From Rhizobium sp. SL86 (GTDB taxonomy: Bacteria > Pseudomonadota > Alphaproteobacteria > Rhizobiales > Rhizobiaceae): a stretch of 64,000 bases of DNA. The stretch spans positions 101,807-165,806 of the forward strand of contig NZ_JAPPRJ010000007.1 in the NCBI RefSeq assembly GCF_026672545.1, written 5' to 3'. A model generated the notes under the pieces. That model ran no database searches. It saw only the letters and a list, made by a program, of their open reading frames with translations, and was not told the origin of the DNA. Numbering within the stretch: the first letter of the stretch is position 1; every line of letters starts with the position of its first letter. A program made the translations under genes and the position numbers. Positions 25,543-34,023 of the stretch are shown piece by piece.

Positions 25543-26879
25543 GCGTGGTGATGGCAGAACCCAACGACGATCGCGGCCCGTGGAAGGAATTCCTTTGCCG
25601 CGCCTGTGGCCTGATCTACAACGAGGGCGAAGGCGATCCCGACAGCGGCATCGCGCCCGGCACCCGTTTCCACGATATCCCCGACGACTGGAGCTGCCCG
25701 ATCTGCGGCGTGCGAAAGCAGGATTTCGAACCCTATGAGCGCGCAGCCGCCATCCCCCTGTCCGCGGCGCCGGTCACGCGCCGCGCGAAAGGAGGCGTCG
25801 TCATCGTCGGCGCCGGCATTGCCGGCTGGTCGGCGGCGAAAGCCATCCGCGCCCGCGATCCCGATATCGCCATCACCATGATCACCAACTGCGCCGGCCA
25901 TGTCTACAACAAGCCGGAACTGGCCGTGGCGCTGTCACGAGGCATGACCGAGGAGCGGTTGCGACGCGAGATCGGCAGCGAGGCCGCATCCCGTCTCGGC
26001 CTGCGGCTGATAGCGGAAACGAGCGCGGTCGGTATTTCGGCCCGTGGAAGGCGGCTGCGCACGACGCGCGGCACGTTTGCCTATGACAGGCTGATCCTCG
26101 CCTCCGGCGCCCGTGCCATGCCGCCTGGCGGTCTGGATCCGGCACGCTGCTGGCGCATCAACGACCTCAATTCCTGGATAGCGCTCAGCAACAGACTGTC
26201 CGGCAAACACCGTCATCTGGCAATCATCGGCGCCGGCATGGTCGGCTGCGAGTTGGCGGAAGACCTGGCGCGGGCCGGCCATGAGGTGACACTTGTCAGC
26301 CTGACCGCGGAGCCGATGGAAGGCTTCTTTCCGGCAAGGGCCGGAGAGCGGTTGAGGCAGGGTCTCGAGAGCCTCGGCATCCGCCTCCACGGCGGCGTCA
26401 CCGTCACCGCGATGGAACCATGCGAAGACGGGACCAGCATGCTGTCGCTCTCCGATGGGAAGGCGATCCACGTCGATCACGTCATCACCGCGACCGGCCT
26501 TGCAACCCCGAGCCGGATGATCGCTGCCGCCGGTATCGCCTTCGAAAACGGCATCGTCGTTGACCCGCAAACATTGCAGACCAGCGTCGCGGACATCTTC
26601 GCGCTCGGCGACTGTGTCAGTATCGGCGGCACGCCCTGCCGATACGTCGAGCCGATCGCTGGCCAGGCCGCCACGATTGCAGCGGCGGTAACCGGCGCCG
26701 CGCCGCTGCCCTATGACCACCGCCCGCCGATGATCCGGCTGAAAACCCGCTCCGCCCCGATCGTCGTCGAGGGCTCTATCGTGCGCGGCGGCGAATGGCG
26801 CGAGGCCAAGGGCGCCAGCGGCGAGCTGATCATGGAACAGTGGGTGGACGGAAGCCTCACCGCCCGCCTCGTCGCCTGA
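25539..26879 (+). CDS. Rubredoxin / FAD-dependent NAD(P)H rubredoxin reductase fusion
   Basis: This 446-residue protein joins two domains. Residues about 15-65 are a rubredoxin with iron ligands Cys20, Cys23, Cys53 and Cys56 (CRACGLIYNEGEGDPDSG and DDWSCPICG). Residues 85 onward are a pyridine-nucleotide disulfide oxidoreductase-type reductase with an FAD motif VVIVGAGIAGWSAA, an NAD(P) motif LAIIGAGMVGCELAEDLA and the FAD-binding DIFALGDCV. Such a fusion carries electrons from NAD(P)H through FAD to an iron site and on to an oxygenase or peroxidase. Its 4-bp overlap with the flavoprotein gene suggests the two act together. Confidence 0.92.
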   Translation: MSVVMAEPNDDRGPWKEFLCRACGLIYNEGEGDPDSGIAPGTRFHDIPDDWSCPICGVRKQDFEPYERAAAIPLSAAPVTRRAKGGVVIVGAGIAGWSAAKAIRARDPDIAITMITNCAGHVYNKPELAVALSRGMTEERLRREIGSEAASRLGLRLIAETSAVGISARGRRLRTTRGTFAYDRLILASGARAMPPGGLDPARCWRINDLNSWIALSNRLSGKHRHLAIIGAGMVGCELAEDLARAGHEVTLVSLTAEPMEGFFPARAGERLRQGLESLGIRLHGGVTVTAMEPCEDGTSMLSLSDGKAIHVDHVITATGLATPSRMIAAAGIAFENGIVVDPQTLQTSVADIFALGDCVSIGGTPCRYVEPIAGQAATIAAAVTGAAPLPYDHRPPMIRLKTRSAPIVVEGSIVRGGEWREAKGASGELIMEQWVDGSLTARLVA

Positions 26880-26962
26880 GCGGACGAGGCCGACATGACT
26901 GTCGCTTTACAGTTAATCGCAAGAATCTCCCCTCAACATTTTCAATCAGATAGCGCAGCACC

Positions 26963-27023
26963 TAATTTGAGACGCGGCAGTTAATTTGAGAATATAGCGC
27001 GGATATTGGCACTTAACGTGAGA
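26963..27023. repeat. Three short direct repeats, possible IS end remnant
   Basis: TAATTTGAGA occurs at 26963 and 26982 and the variant TAACGTGAGA at 27014. Arrays of short terminal repeats are typical of IS21-type ends. No transposase adjoins, so this would be a solo remnant. The rest of 26880-27249 is AT-richer than the genes around it and holds no gene I recognise. Confidence 0.35.
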
Positions 27024-27249
27024 TTCAGCCGCGCACGATATGTATTACAGAATCTATGATTTTTGGATCGCTGCGACGTAACCAGAAATCAATATTATCT
27101 TTTCTATTCTATGGTTTAGCAGCTAGCTCAGGCAAACCAGGTTAGCTTGAAACTAGCAACAAACTTGCGACGGGATTTGACGAAATTCTCAGATTAAATG
27201 CCTAACGAATTTCAAATGCCCGCATTATTGCGGTTAACTGCCAAACGAC

Positions 27250-27462
27250 ACCGGTCGCCTCGACAGAAACGTTATCCTCGGACATGATGGCGATGCCGCC
27301 AACGCCACCCTCGTGGCCGCCGGCCACAATCTGCGCCTCATCCTCAAGGCAATGGCCTTTTGGTGCGCCTATATCATCGCTGCCATCCGCAACGCCAAAG
27401 CCAAAACCGCAAAAAACGATACTTGGACGATACCGTCAGCCATCGCAAATTCAACACCTTGA
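27250..27462 (+). pseudogene. IS5-type transposase C-terminal remnant
   Basis: The frame reads LGHDGDAANATLVAAGHNLR followed by LILKAMAFWCAYIIAAI, the conserved C-terminal block of IS5-group transposases (HGDAANA..AAAGYNFRL). It ends at TGA 27460-27462. The N-terminal and catalytic parts are missing. An in-frame continuation after the stop (ELFRADYFDLVGNFRSPG, to TAG about 27571-27573) may belong to the same wreck but is not recognised. No gene is seen from there to 27747. Confidence 0.6.
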
Positions 27463-27747
27463 GAGTTGTTCAGGGCGGACTACTTCGATCTTGTCGGCAA
27501 TTTTAGAAGCCCTGGGTTGCAGGAAGCTTACAAAAATGCGCGGTTCGATAGGTTAGTCGCAACGGCTCAATAGCAGGGATCGTTCAAAAGCTGCAGACGT
27601 CCGCCGAGCCAAGATTTAAGGTTTGCGCATGATCCACATACCTCGCAGGGTGGTGACGCCGAGCCCGATTTCAAAGATAGACTCTTAGGAGCGCAAAGGA
27701 GAATCTGCTGAGGCGGAAATCATGACCGATTTTGTACAAAGTTGAGC

Positions 27748-29073
27748 TCAGCTGTTCAGATTAGCGCGCAGCGTGTCATGGACGTATTCCTTGCGCACCA
27801 GTCCACGTCTTTGCAGCTCTGGCACGACGAGTTCTGCGAAATCTCGTAACGCCCCATGCGCGGAATAGCTCTTGGTCAGGATGATGCCGCCATTGCGGCC
27901 ACCGGCCTCATGCACGCCTTCGATATGGTCGGCCACCTCCTTGACGCTGCCGACGATGAAGTTTGAACGCTCGGTGATCCAGCGTCGGCCCAGATCCTCA
28001 ATTTCCGTGTCGGGATCCTCTGTCTTAAGCAATTCCTCGAATGGTCCCCAATAGGTCTTCTGCGCCTTGATCATGTCGACCATGTCGACCAGCTTCATCT
28101 TGCCGTCCAGCTTGGAGAAATCGAAGCCGAACTGGAAAGAGAGTTCGATCAGGCCGGCATTGGCTGGCAGACCGTCGACAAAACGACGTTCCTTGCGGAT
28201 GGCGTCCTCGCGGGTCTCGCCGGCGACGACGCGGACCTGCCAGAACACGCCAAGATCGCGCGGCTGACGCCCGTGTTTTACGGTCAGTTCATCCAGCACC
28301 GCGCGGTGGGCGGCAATGCTCTTGTTGGTGCGCCGCGAGACGAACTGCATGTCGGCGTATTTAGCCGCCAGATTCATGCCGTCCTCAGACTGGCCCGCCT
28401 GGATGATGATTGGTTTTCCCTGACGCGACGGCAGACAGGGCAGCGGCCCGCGAACCTTGAAATAGTGGCCCTCATGATTGATCAGATGAACCTTCGACGG
28501 ATCAGCAAAAATGCCGTTGTCGCGGTCCATTATGATGGCGTCCGCCTCGACGCTGTTCCATAGGTCAACGACAACCTTGAGGTGCTCGCCTGCCTTGGCG
28601 TAGCGCTCTTGGGGCGGTAGCATGGTGTCAAAACCCCAATTAGCGGCCTCGTTCTTGTAGGCTGAGGTGACCGCGTTCCAGCCGACACGCCCGCCCGTCA
28701 CATGATCAAGCGAGGAAAACAGGCGCGCGACATGAAACGGGTGCTGGTACGTAGTCGACATGGTCAGACCAAAGCCGAGATTGGGCGCCGCCTTTGCCAT
28801 CAGCGGAATCATCGGCATCATGTCGTGCTTGGGCCAGCGGTAGCCCTCGCGCAGAGGCGTTGCATAACCGTCGCCGAAATTCTCCGGCGTCTCGGCCGCA
28901 TCGCCGAAGAAGATCATGTCGAACATGCCGCGCTGCGCGATGCGGGCAAGCTCTTCATAGAAGTCCGGTCCATAATAATGATAGTTCACCCAGGATCCGG
29001 GCGTGCACCACAGGTGATCAGTGTGGATGAACGAACTGTCGATGGCGAGATGGATGGCATCGGATACACACAT
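27748..29073 (-). CDS. LLM-class FMN-dependent monooxygenase (NtaA/SnaA/DszA type), copy 1
   Basis: This flavin monooxygenase uses FMNH2 supplied by a separate reductase. Start ATG 29073 (MCVSDAIHLAIDSS) is chosen by alignment with copy 2; an upstream TTG/ATG extends it 13 residues. The bacterial-luciferase-like TIM barrel holds the family blocks GRVGWNAVTSAYKNEAANWG and KPIIIQAGQSEDGMNLAAKYAD. It is about three-quarters identical by eye to copy 2 and ends the operon after two reductases. Family members oxidise nitrilotriacetate, EDTA, dimethylsulfide, dibenzothiophene sulfone or pristinamycin; the substrate here is unknown, but the transporter suggests an organosulfur compound. Confidence 0.9.
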   Translation of the reverse strand: MCVSDAIHLAIDSSFIHTDHLWCTPGSWVNYHYYGPDFYEELARIAQRGMFDMIFFGDAAETPENFGDGYATPLREGYRWPKHDMMPMIPLMAKAAPNLGFGLTMSTTYQHPFHVARLFSSLDHVTGGRVGWNAVTSAYKNEAANWGFDTMLPPQERYAKAGEHLKVVVDLWNSVEADAIIMDRDNGIFADPSKVHLINHEGHYFKVRGPLPCLPSRQGKPIIIQAGQSEDGMNLAAKYADMQFVSRRTNKSIAAHRAVLDELTVKHGRQPRDLGVFWQVRVVAGETREDAIRKERRFVDGLPANAGLIELSFQFGFDFSKLDGKMKLVDMVDMIKAQKTYWGPFEELLKTEDPDTEIEDLGRRWITERSNFIVGSVKEVADHIEGVHEAGGRNGGIILTKSYSAHGALRDFAELVVPELQRRGLVRKEYVHDTLRANLNS

Positions 29074-29176
29074 GGCAAGGGCTCTTTGTGTTGCGATATC
29101 TATCTGGAGCACACTGGTCCGCAGTCCCTCTGGAACCGCGTGGCCAAGAGTGTGGGCTCATCAGGATGGCATAATG

Positions 29177-29680
29177 TCAGGGCGCTATAGGAGACAGCCG
29201 GCGCATCCTGGAGCCGTGAAACACCAGCGGCTGGACGTCGGGCGTGGTTCCAAGCGCGTGAACACGCAGAAGTACGATCGCATGATCTCCCGCATCGAAA
29301 CTACCATAGATGGAACAATCGAGTTGGGCGGTTGAGCCCTCAATGAAAACCGCGCCGGTTTCCTCGGCAGACCAATCCAGCCCCTCGAAACGGTCGCCGG
29401 TTTTGGAGGCAAGCTTGACACAGGCGAGATCCTGATTCTCACTTAGCACGGAGACGCCAATACGCTGCGCCTCCTTCAGGCGCTGCCAGGTGGTGGAACT
29501 GTTCTGGATGCAGACCGAAACCAGCGGCGGCTCCAGAGAAACCGTGGTAAACGACGACGCGGCCATTCCGGTAGGCACCCCGTCAACAATGGCGCAAACC
29601 GCGGTCACACCACTCGGGTAGCAGGCAAAGGCATTGCGAAGAGCACGCGTGTCATCCGGGACGTTCATTAAAACAGTCAT
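29177..29680 (-). CDS. Flavin reductase (FMN reductase-like domain)
   Basis: The 167-residue protein is a small flavin reductase with the family blocks RNAFACYPSGVTAVCA, ASSFTTVSLEPPLVSVCIQ and GDHAIVLLRVHAL. It would reduce free FMN with NAD(P)H for the LLM monooxygenases. Its start overlaps the FMN-reductase-like gene at 29677-30174 by 4 bp, and the monooxygenase copy 1 follows about 100 bp downstream. The pairing of a DIM6/NTAB-type reductase with an LLM oxygenase is a standard two-component system. Confidence 0.92.
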   Translation of the reverse strand: MTVLMNVPDDTRALRNAFACYPSGVTAVCAIVDGVPTGMAASSFTTVSLEPPLVSVCIQNSSTTWQRLKEAQRIGVSVLSENQDLACVKLASKTGDRFEGLDWSAEETGAVFIEGSTAQLDCSIYGSFDAGDHAIVLLRVHALGTTPDVQPLVFHGSRMRRLSPIAP

Positions 29681-30174
29681 TGGGAAACCTCTCTTTTTCG
29701 CAAAGGCAAGTAGGAACTGGCTCTTTCGGCATAGGCATCAAGCCTGGGATCCTCGGCAAAGGTCTTGTCAATCAGATAAAGACCTGGGAACGGACACATT
29801 GCTTTCAGTTCAACCAGAACCGGCTTGAGCAGAAGATCCGGCGCCAGCGCATGGTTCGGTCCGGCTCCCAGCATCAGCGGGAGCGCCACCACGCCATCCA
29901 GCCCATCCGGCGGAAACATGTCGAGAAAAAGCTTTAGCAAGCCCGTATAGGTTGCCTTGTAGGTGGGGCTAGCGAAGATCGCCACATCTGCCTCGCAGAC
30001 GGAGGCGATCACTGCAGCGATGTCAGCATTGCCAAACTCAAGCAACGTCGCACCGAATACGGCGAGATCGATCACAGGATCAGGCGTCCCGCCGACTTTG
30101 CCAGCCAGAAGCTTCGCGGCTTCGAGAGTCCGGGACGCTGGTTTTGGATTTCCCACGATAACTGCGATCTTCAT
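29677..30174 (-). CDS. NAD(P)H-dependent FMN reductase (SsuE/MsuE-like)
   Basis: The 165-residue flavodoxin-fold protein starts MKIAVIVGNPKPASRT, the phosphate-binding GNPKP.SRT loop of SsuE/MsuE. It contains SPTYKATYTGLLKLFLDMFP, the family signature near the flavin. It would supply reduced FMN for the monooxygenases, apparently in parallel with the flavin reductase overlapping its end. Two reductase types in one operon is common in sulfonate and sulfone utilisation. It lies 24 bp downstream of a GntR gene. Confidence 0.92.
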   Translation of the reverse strand: MKIAVIVGNPKPASRTLEAAKLLAGKVGGTPDPVIDLAVFGATLLEFGNADIAAVIASVCEADVAIFASPTYKATYTGLLKLFLDMFPPDGLDGVVALPLMLGAGPNHALAPDLLLKPVLVELKAMCPFPGLYLIDKTFAEDPRLDAYAERASSYLPLRKREVSQ

Positions 30175-30198
30175 GTCTTTGCCCGTGTTTTCCCGCCC

Positions 30199-30942
30199 TC
30201 AGTCCAAGGACTTTTCCCGATCACCGAAGAATTTGCGCACCGCCTCGCGATTTGGCTTCGCGTGCTCCACCATGGCGGCCATGGCCGCTTCAGGGTCACG
30301 CGCGGCGAGTGCGGCCAGCAAGGCACGGTGTTCGCGGTTTGCCTGAGACAGGCGATTGTCAATTGTTCTAACCGTGATGTTGAGCATCACCGACTGGGAG
30401 TCCCTGAGCGGATTAATGATCCCGCTCAAGCGCGGTGCACGCGCGCAATTGGTCAGAAAATTGTGAAACACGCGGTTGAGCCTGACGAACTCGGTGACAT
30501 CGGTGATCTGCTCAAGTTCATCCTGCAATGCGACGGCGTGCTCCAGCTCAGCCTCGGTGATGTTTTCCGCCATCAGCTTTGCCGACAAAGGTATCAAGGC
30601 AGCGAGGATGCTCGTTGTCTCAATCATCTCTTCCTCGCTCATCTTGCGCACCACGGCGCCGCGATGCGGGTCAAGATGTACGAACCCTTCGGCGCTGAGC
30701 TCGTTCAGAGCCTCACGTACGGGGGTGATGCTGATACCCAGCCCTTCGGCCAGATCCTTTTGCAGCAGTTTTTCCCCAGGCTTCACCTTGCCAGCCAGAA
30801 TTGCGGCGAGGATACCCTCGCGCGCGAACTGCTTCAGTGTCTGTCGTCGCGAGCTGTCGGACCGCAAGTGCTTCACGGCCCCTGCAAAGTCCGTGAGGGT
30901 TGCGTCGCTCTGCGCAGCAACTTTCCGAGCACTCATTGTCAT
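30199..30942 (-). CDS. GntR-family transcriptional regulator (FCD type)
   Basis: The 247-residue regulator starts at ATG 30942 after a GGAGGAAG site. The wHTH reads LQKDLAEGLGISITPVREAL with ELSAEGFVHLDPHRG, followed by an FCD helical ligand domain (RLNRVFHNFLTNCARAPRLS). It sits inside the organosulfur-type operon between the two monooxygenase genes, so it likely senses the substrate and controls the operon. I could not assign an operator by eye in the long upstream region at 35133-35367. Confidence 0.92.
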   Translation of the reverse strand: MTMSARKVAAQSDATLTDFAGAVKHLRSDSSRRQTLKQFAREGILAAILAGKVKPGEKLLQKDLAEGLGISITPVREALNELSAEGFVHLDPHRGAVVRKMSEEEMIETTSILAALIPLSAKLMAENITEAELEHAVALQDELEQITDVTEFVRLNRVFHNFLTNCARAPRLSGIINPLRDSQSVMLNITVRTIDNRLSQANREHRALLAALAARDPEAAMAAMVEHAKPNREAVRKFFGDREKSLD

Positions 30943-30990
30943 GGCTTCCTCCCGTTTATGGACGACCCCACCACGGCGGGGTCATGCTGT

Positions 30991-32316
30991 TTAGCTGTTG
31001 AGATTTCCGCGCAGCGTCGTTGCTGCATATTTTGTCCGCATCAGGCCGCGCCGCTGCAGTTCGGGAACTACCATCTCGGTGAAGTCGCGCAGCATTCCCG
31101 GCGCCGCGAAGCTCTTGGCCAGAATGATGCCGCCGTTGCGGCCGCCAGCCTCATGCACCGCCTCCAGATGATCCGCCACCTCATTGATAGAACCTACCAC
31201 ATAGTTTGAGCGATCGGCGATGTAGCGGCGGCCGACTTCCTCCAGCGTCGCCTCCTCCCCTTCGGTCTTCACCAGTTCCTGGAACGTGCCCCAATGGACC
31301 TGCTGTTCGCGGACGACATCGAGAAGGTCACGAAGCTTCATCTTGCCGTCAAACTTGGAGAAATCCGTGCCATAGAGAAAGGAAAGTTCAATAATGCCGG
31401 CATTGTCGGGAAGTGAATCAAGGAAACGCTTCTCTTTACGGACAGCATCTTCCTTCGTGTCGCCCACCTGCACGCGCACCGACCAGAACACGCCAAGATC
31501 GCGCGGCATCCGACCGTGCTTGACCGTGAGTTCATCGAGCACGGCGCGGTGTTCGGCGATGCTCTTCAACGTCCGGCGCGAGACAAACTGCATGTCGGCG
31601 TGCATGGCGGCCAGATTCATGCCGTCATCGGATTGCCCGGCCTGGATCACGACGGGGCTGCCCTGCGGCGAGGGCAGGCAGGGCAGCGGTCCGCGCACCT
31701 TGAAGTACTTGCCGGAGTGATTTACGAGATGCACCTTCGAGGGGTCGGCAAAGACCCCGGTCTCGCGATCCATGATGATGGCGTCTGCCTCGACGCTATC
31801 CCAGAGTGCGCGCACAACCTTCATGTGCTCGCGCGCCTTCTCGTAGCGTTCGGCGGCCGGCAACATGGTATCGAAACCCCAGTTAGCCGCCTCGTTCTTA
31901 TAGGCCGAGGTAACTGCGTTCCAGGCCACGCGACCGCCGGTCACGTGGTCGAGCGAGGAGAATAGCCGCGCCACGTGGAATGGGTGGTGGTAGGTGGTCG
32001 ACATGGTGGTTCCGAATCCGAGGTTCGGGGCCACTCTCGCCATATAGGGTATCATCGGCACCATGTCGTGCTTTGGCCATCGGATGCCTTGCTCCAATGG
32101 TACGTCATAATTGCCACCAAAGTTCTCGGGTGTCTCCGCTGCGTCACCAAAGAAGATCATGTCGAAGAAGCCGCGTTGGGCGATGCGGGCCACGTCCTCG
32201 TAGAAGTCCGGACCATAGTACTGATAGTTCACCCAGGAACCCGGTTGCGCCCAAAGATGGTCCGTGTGGATGAAGGAACAATCGACGGCAAGGTGCATGG
32301 TTTCGGACTGACACAT
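30991..32316 (-). CDS. LLM-class FMN-dependent monooxygenase, copy 2
   Basis: This is a paralogue of copy 1 with the same barrel blocks (GRVAWNAVTSAYKNEAANWG and SPVVIQAGQSDDGMNLAAMH). The start is ATG 32316 (MCQSETMHLAVDCS), with AAAGG upstream; TTG 32322 is an alternative. Even the leader before the start (CGCAACAC, then AAAGGCCTTG) resembles that of copy 1, showing a segmental duplication. It follows the ABC permease by about 45 bp. The two copies may act on successive or related substrates. Identity is estimated by eye. Confidence 0.9.
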   Translation of the reverse strand: MCQSETMHLAVDCSFIHTDHLWAQPGSWVNYQYYGPDFYEDVARIAQRGFFDMIFFGDAAETPENFGGNYDVPLEQGIRWPKHDMVPMIPYMARVAPNLGFGTTMSTTYHHPFHVARLFSSLDHVTGGRVAWNAVTSAYKNEAANWGFDTMLPAAERYEKAREHMKVVRALWDSVEADAIIMDRETGVFADPSKVHLVNHSGKYFKVRGPLPCLPSPQGSPVVIQAGQSDDGMNLAAMHADMQFVSRRTLKSIAEHRAVLDELTVKHGRMPRDLGVFWSVRVQVGDTKEDAVRKEKRFLDSLPDNAGIIELSFLYGTDFSKFDGKMKLRDLLDVVREQQVHWGTFQELVKTEGEEATLEEVGRRYIADRSNYVVGSINEVADHLEAVHEAGGRNGGIILAKSFAAPGMLRDFTEMVVPELQRRGLMRTKYAATTLRGNLNS

Positions 32317-32361
32317 AGACAAGGCCTTTCGTGTTGCGGAATTTGCTGCGAGGTGACGCTC

Positions 32362-33204
32362 TCAGAGCGGTCGGCTCCAGGAGAGGAAGTGGCGGGATGC
32401 GGCGACGACGATCGCGTGCAGCGCCACGCCGAGGACCGAGAGAACGATCAGCACGGCGAAGATGCCGGCCGAGTTCATCCGCGCATCAAAGATCTTGATC
32501 AGCGTTCCGAGCCCGACGAGCGTGCCCGACCCGAGCAATTCGGCGACGACTGCGGCCGTGAGCGCAAGCACCAGACTGACCTCGAAGGCGGCGAAAACAA
32601 AGGGCAGCGCCACATAGACCTTGACGCGCAGGAGAGTCTGCCAGCGAGTCGCTCGATAGGCCTTCATCAGCTCCATCTGCTCTTCCGACGTCGAGTCTAG
32701 GCCGGCCATGGCGTTCACCAGAACCGGAAAGAAAAGGATGCTTATGACGAGTGCGATCTTCGATTCCATGCCAAAGCCGAACCAGATTAGGAACAGCGGC
32801 GCGACTGCAACCTTTGGTACAGCCTGCAGCGCCACGATGTATGGCTGCAGGATCATCTTCAGCACGGGAACCTCGGACAAAACGACGGCAAGCACGATTC
32901 CCAGAAGGGCGCCCACCACGAAGCCGATCACGGTCTGCTGTATGGTCACCCAGATCGCGCCAATCAGGATGCCCGAAACTGTCAGACCCCATAGCGACCG
33001 CATTACCTCCGCCGGCCCCGGGACGATGCGCGGATCCACGTCCAGGCCCTGCACGAGCATTTCCCAGGCAAGAATGCCTCCGAGAAGTTGGAGGACCTTG
33101 ATTGTGATCTGCTGCGCGATCATTGCGAGGCGCGGTCTCTGAAGACCAGCCAGCGTGACAGCCATCATCCCTGCGCCCCGAACCTTGTCATCCGTCATAG
33201 CCAT
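32362..33204 (-). CDS. ABC transporter permease (SsuC/TauC type)
   Basis: The 280-residue inner-membrane permease has about six helices (WEMLVQGL, then VIGFVVGALLGIVLAVVLS) and the ATPase-contact loop EEQMELMKAYRATRWQTLLR. It starts at ATG 33204 and lies 12 bp downstream of the ATPase gene. With the ATPase and binding protein it forms a complete sulfonate/nitrate/taurine-family importer feeding the monooxygenases. Confidence 0.93.
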   Translation of the reverse strand: MAMTDDKVRGAGMMAVTLAGLQRPRLAMIAQQITIKVLQLLGGILAWEMLVQGLDVDPRIVPGPAEVMRSLWGLTVSGILIGAIWVTIQQTVIGFVVGALLGIVLAVVLSEVPVLKMILQPYIVALQAVPKVAVAPLFLIWFGFGMESKIALVISILFFPVLVNAMAGLDSTSEEQMELMKAYRATRWQTLLRVKVYVALPFVFAAFEVSLVLALTAAVVAELLGSGTLVGLGTLIKIFDARMNSAGIFAVLIVLSVLGVALHAIVVAASRHFLSWSRPL

Positions 33205-33216
33205 GGCCGCCTCCGT

Positions 33217-34023
33217 TCAATGCGGTATGAGGGCGCGGATCTCCGCGCCGAGCCTAGCGAAATGCGGTTCGCCGCGCAGATTGGGCTGCCGCGGACGCGG
33301 TAGATCGATCCTGATGTCGGCGACCACTCGGCCAGGCCGGGACGCCATGACCAGCACCCGGTCCGACAGATAGACCGCCTCCCCGATATCGTGTGTGATG
33401 AACACGACCGTCGGGTGGCTATACTCCCAGATCGCCAGGAGTTCGTCGTGCATGTGCTCGCGCGTCAACGCGTCAAGCGCGCCAAAGGGCTCGTCCATCA
33501 GGAGCACGGATGGCTCTGTCATCAGCGCGCGCGCGATGGAGACCCGCTGCTGCATGCCGCCGGAAAGCTCGCCCGGAAAGCGCTGGCCAACGCCCGTCAG
33601 CCGAACCATCTCAAGCAACTGCTCGACACGGGCGTTGATATCCGCCTTGGACATGCGGCCTTCGAGCTCGGCCGGCAACGCTATGTTTCGGGCGACGCTG
33701 AGCCAGGGGAGAAGCACCGCCTTCTGGAAGGCGATGCCGATTTCCGGCGATGGTGCCGTGACGACGTCTGTGCCCAGCAGCACGGCACCCTTCGAGGCAT
33801 CGATCAGACCCGCAATGATGCGCATGACGGTCGACTTGCCGCAACCCGACGGGCCAACAATCGAGACGAACTCGCCGCCTGCGATCTTGAACGAGGTATC
33901 AGCCAGAGCGGTCACCTCGTCGCCGGTACGCGTCTTGAACACCTTGGTCAAAGATGAAACGTGGATGGGGCTTGCCTTCGTCGACGTTGCGTTCCCGGCC
34001 GTTTGCGAGATTTGCATGTTCAT
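33217..34023 (-). CDS. ABC transporter ATP-binding protein (SsuB/TauB type)
   Basis: The 268-residue ATPase has Walker A GPSGCGKST, Q loop FQKAVLLPWL, signature LSGGMQQR, Walker B VLLMDEPFGALD and switch FITHDIGEAVYL. All functional motifs are present. It overlaps the binding-protein gene by 4 bp. The short C-terminal tail DLPRPRQPNLRGEPHF is typical of the TauB/SsuB group. Confidence 0.95.
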   Translation of the reverse strand: MNMQISQTAGNATSTKASPIHVSSLTKVFKTRTGDEVTALADTSFKIAGGEFVSIVGPSGCGKSTVMRIIAGLIDASKGAVLLGTDVVTAPSPEIGIAFQKAVLLPWLSVARNIALPAELEGRMSKADINARVEQLLEMVRLTGVGQRFPGELSGGMQQRVSIARALMTEPSVLLMDEPFGALDALTREHMHDELLAIWEYSHPTVVFITHDIGEAVYLSDRVLVMASRPGRVVADIRIDLPRPRQPNLRGEPHFARLGAEIRALIPH

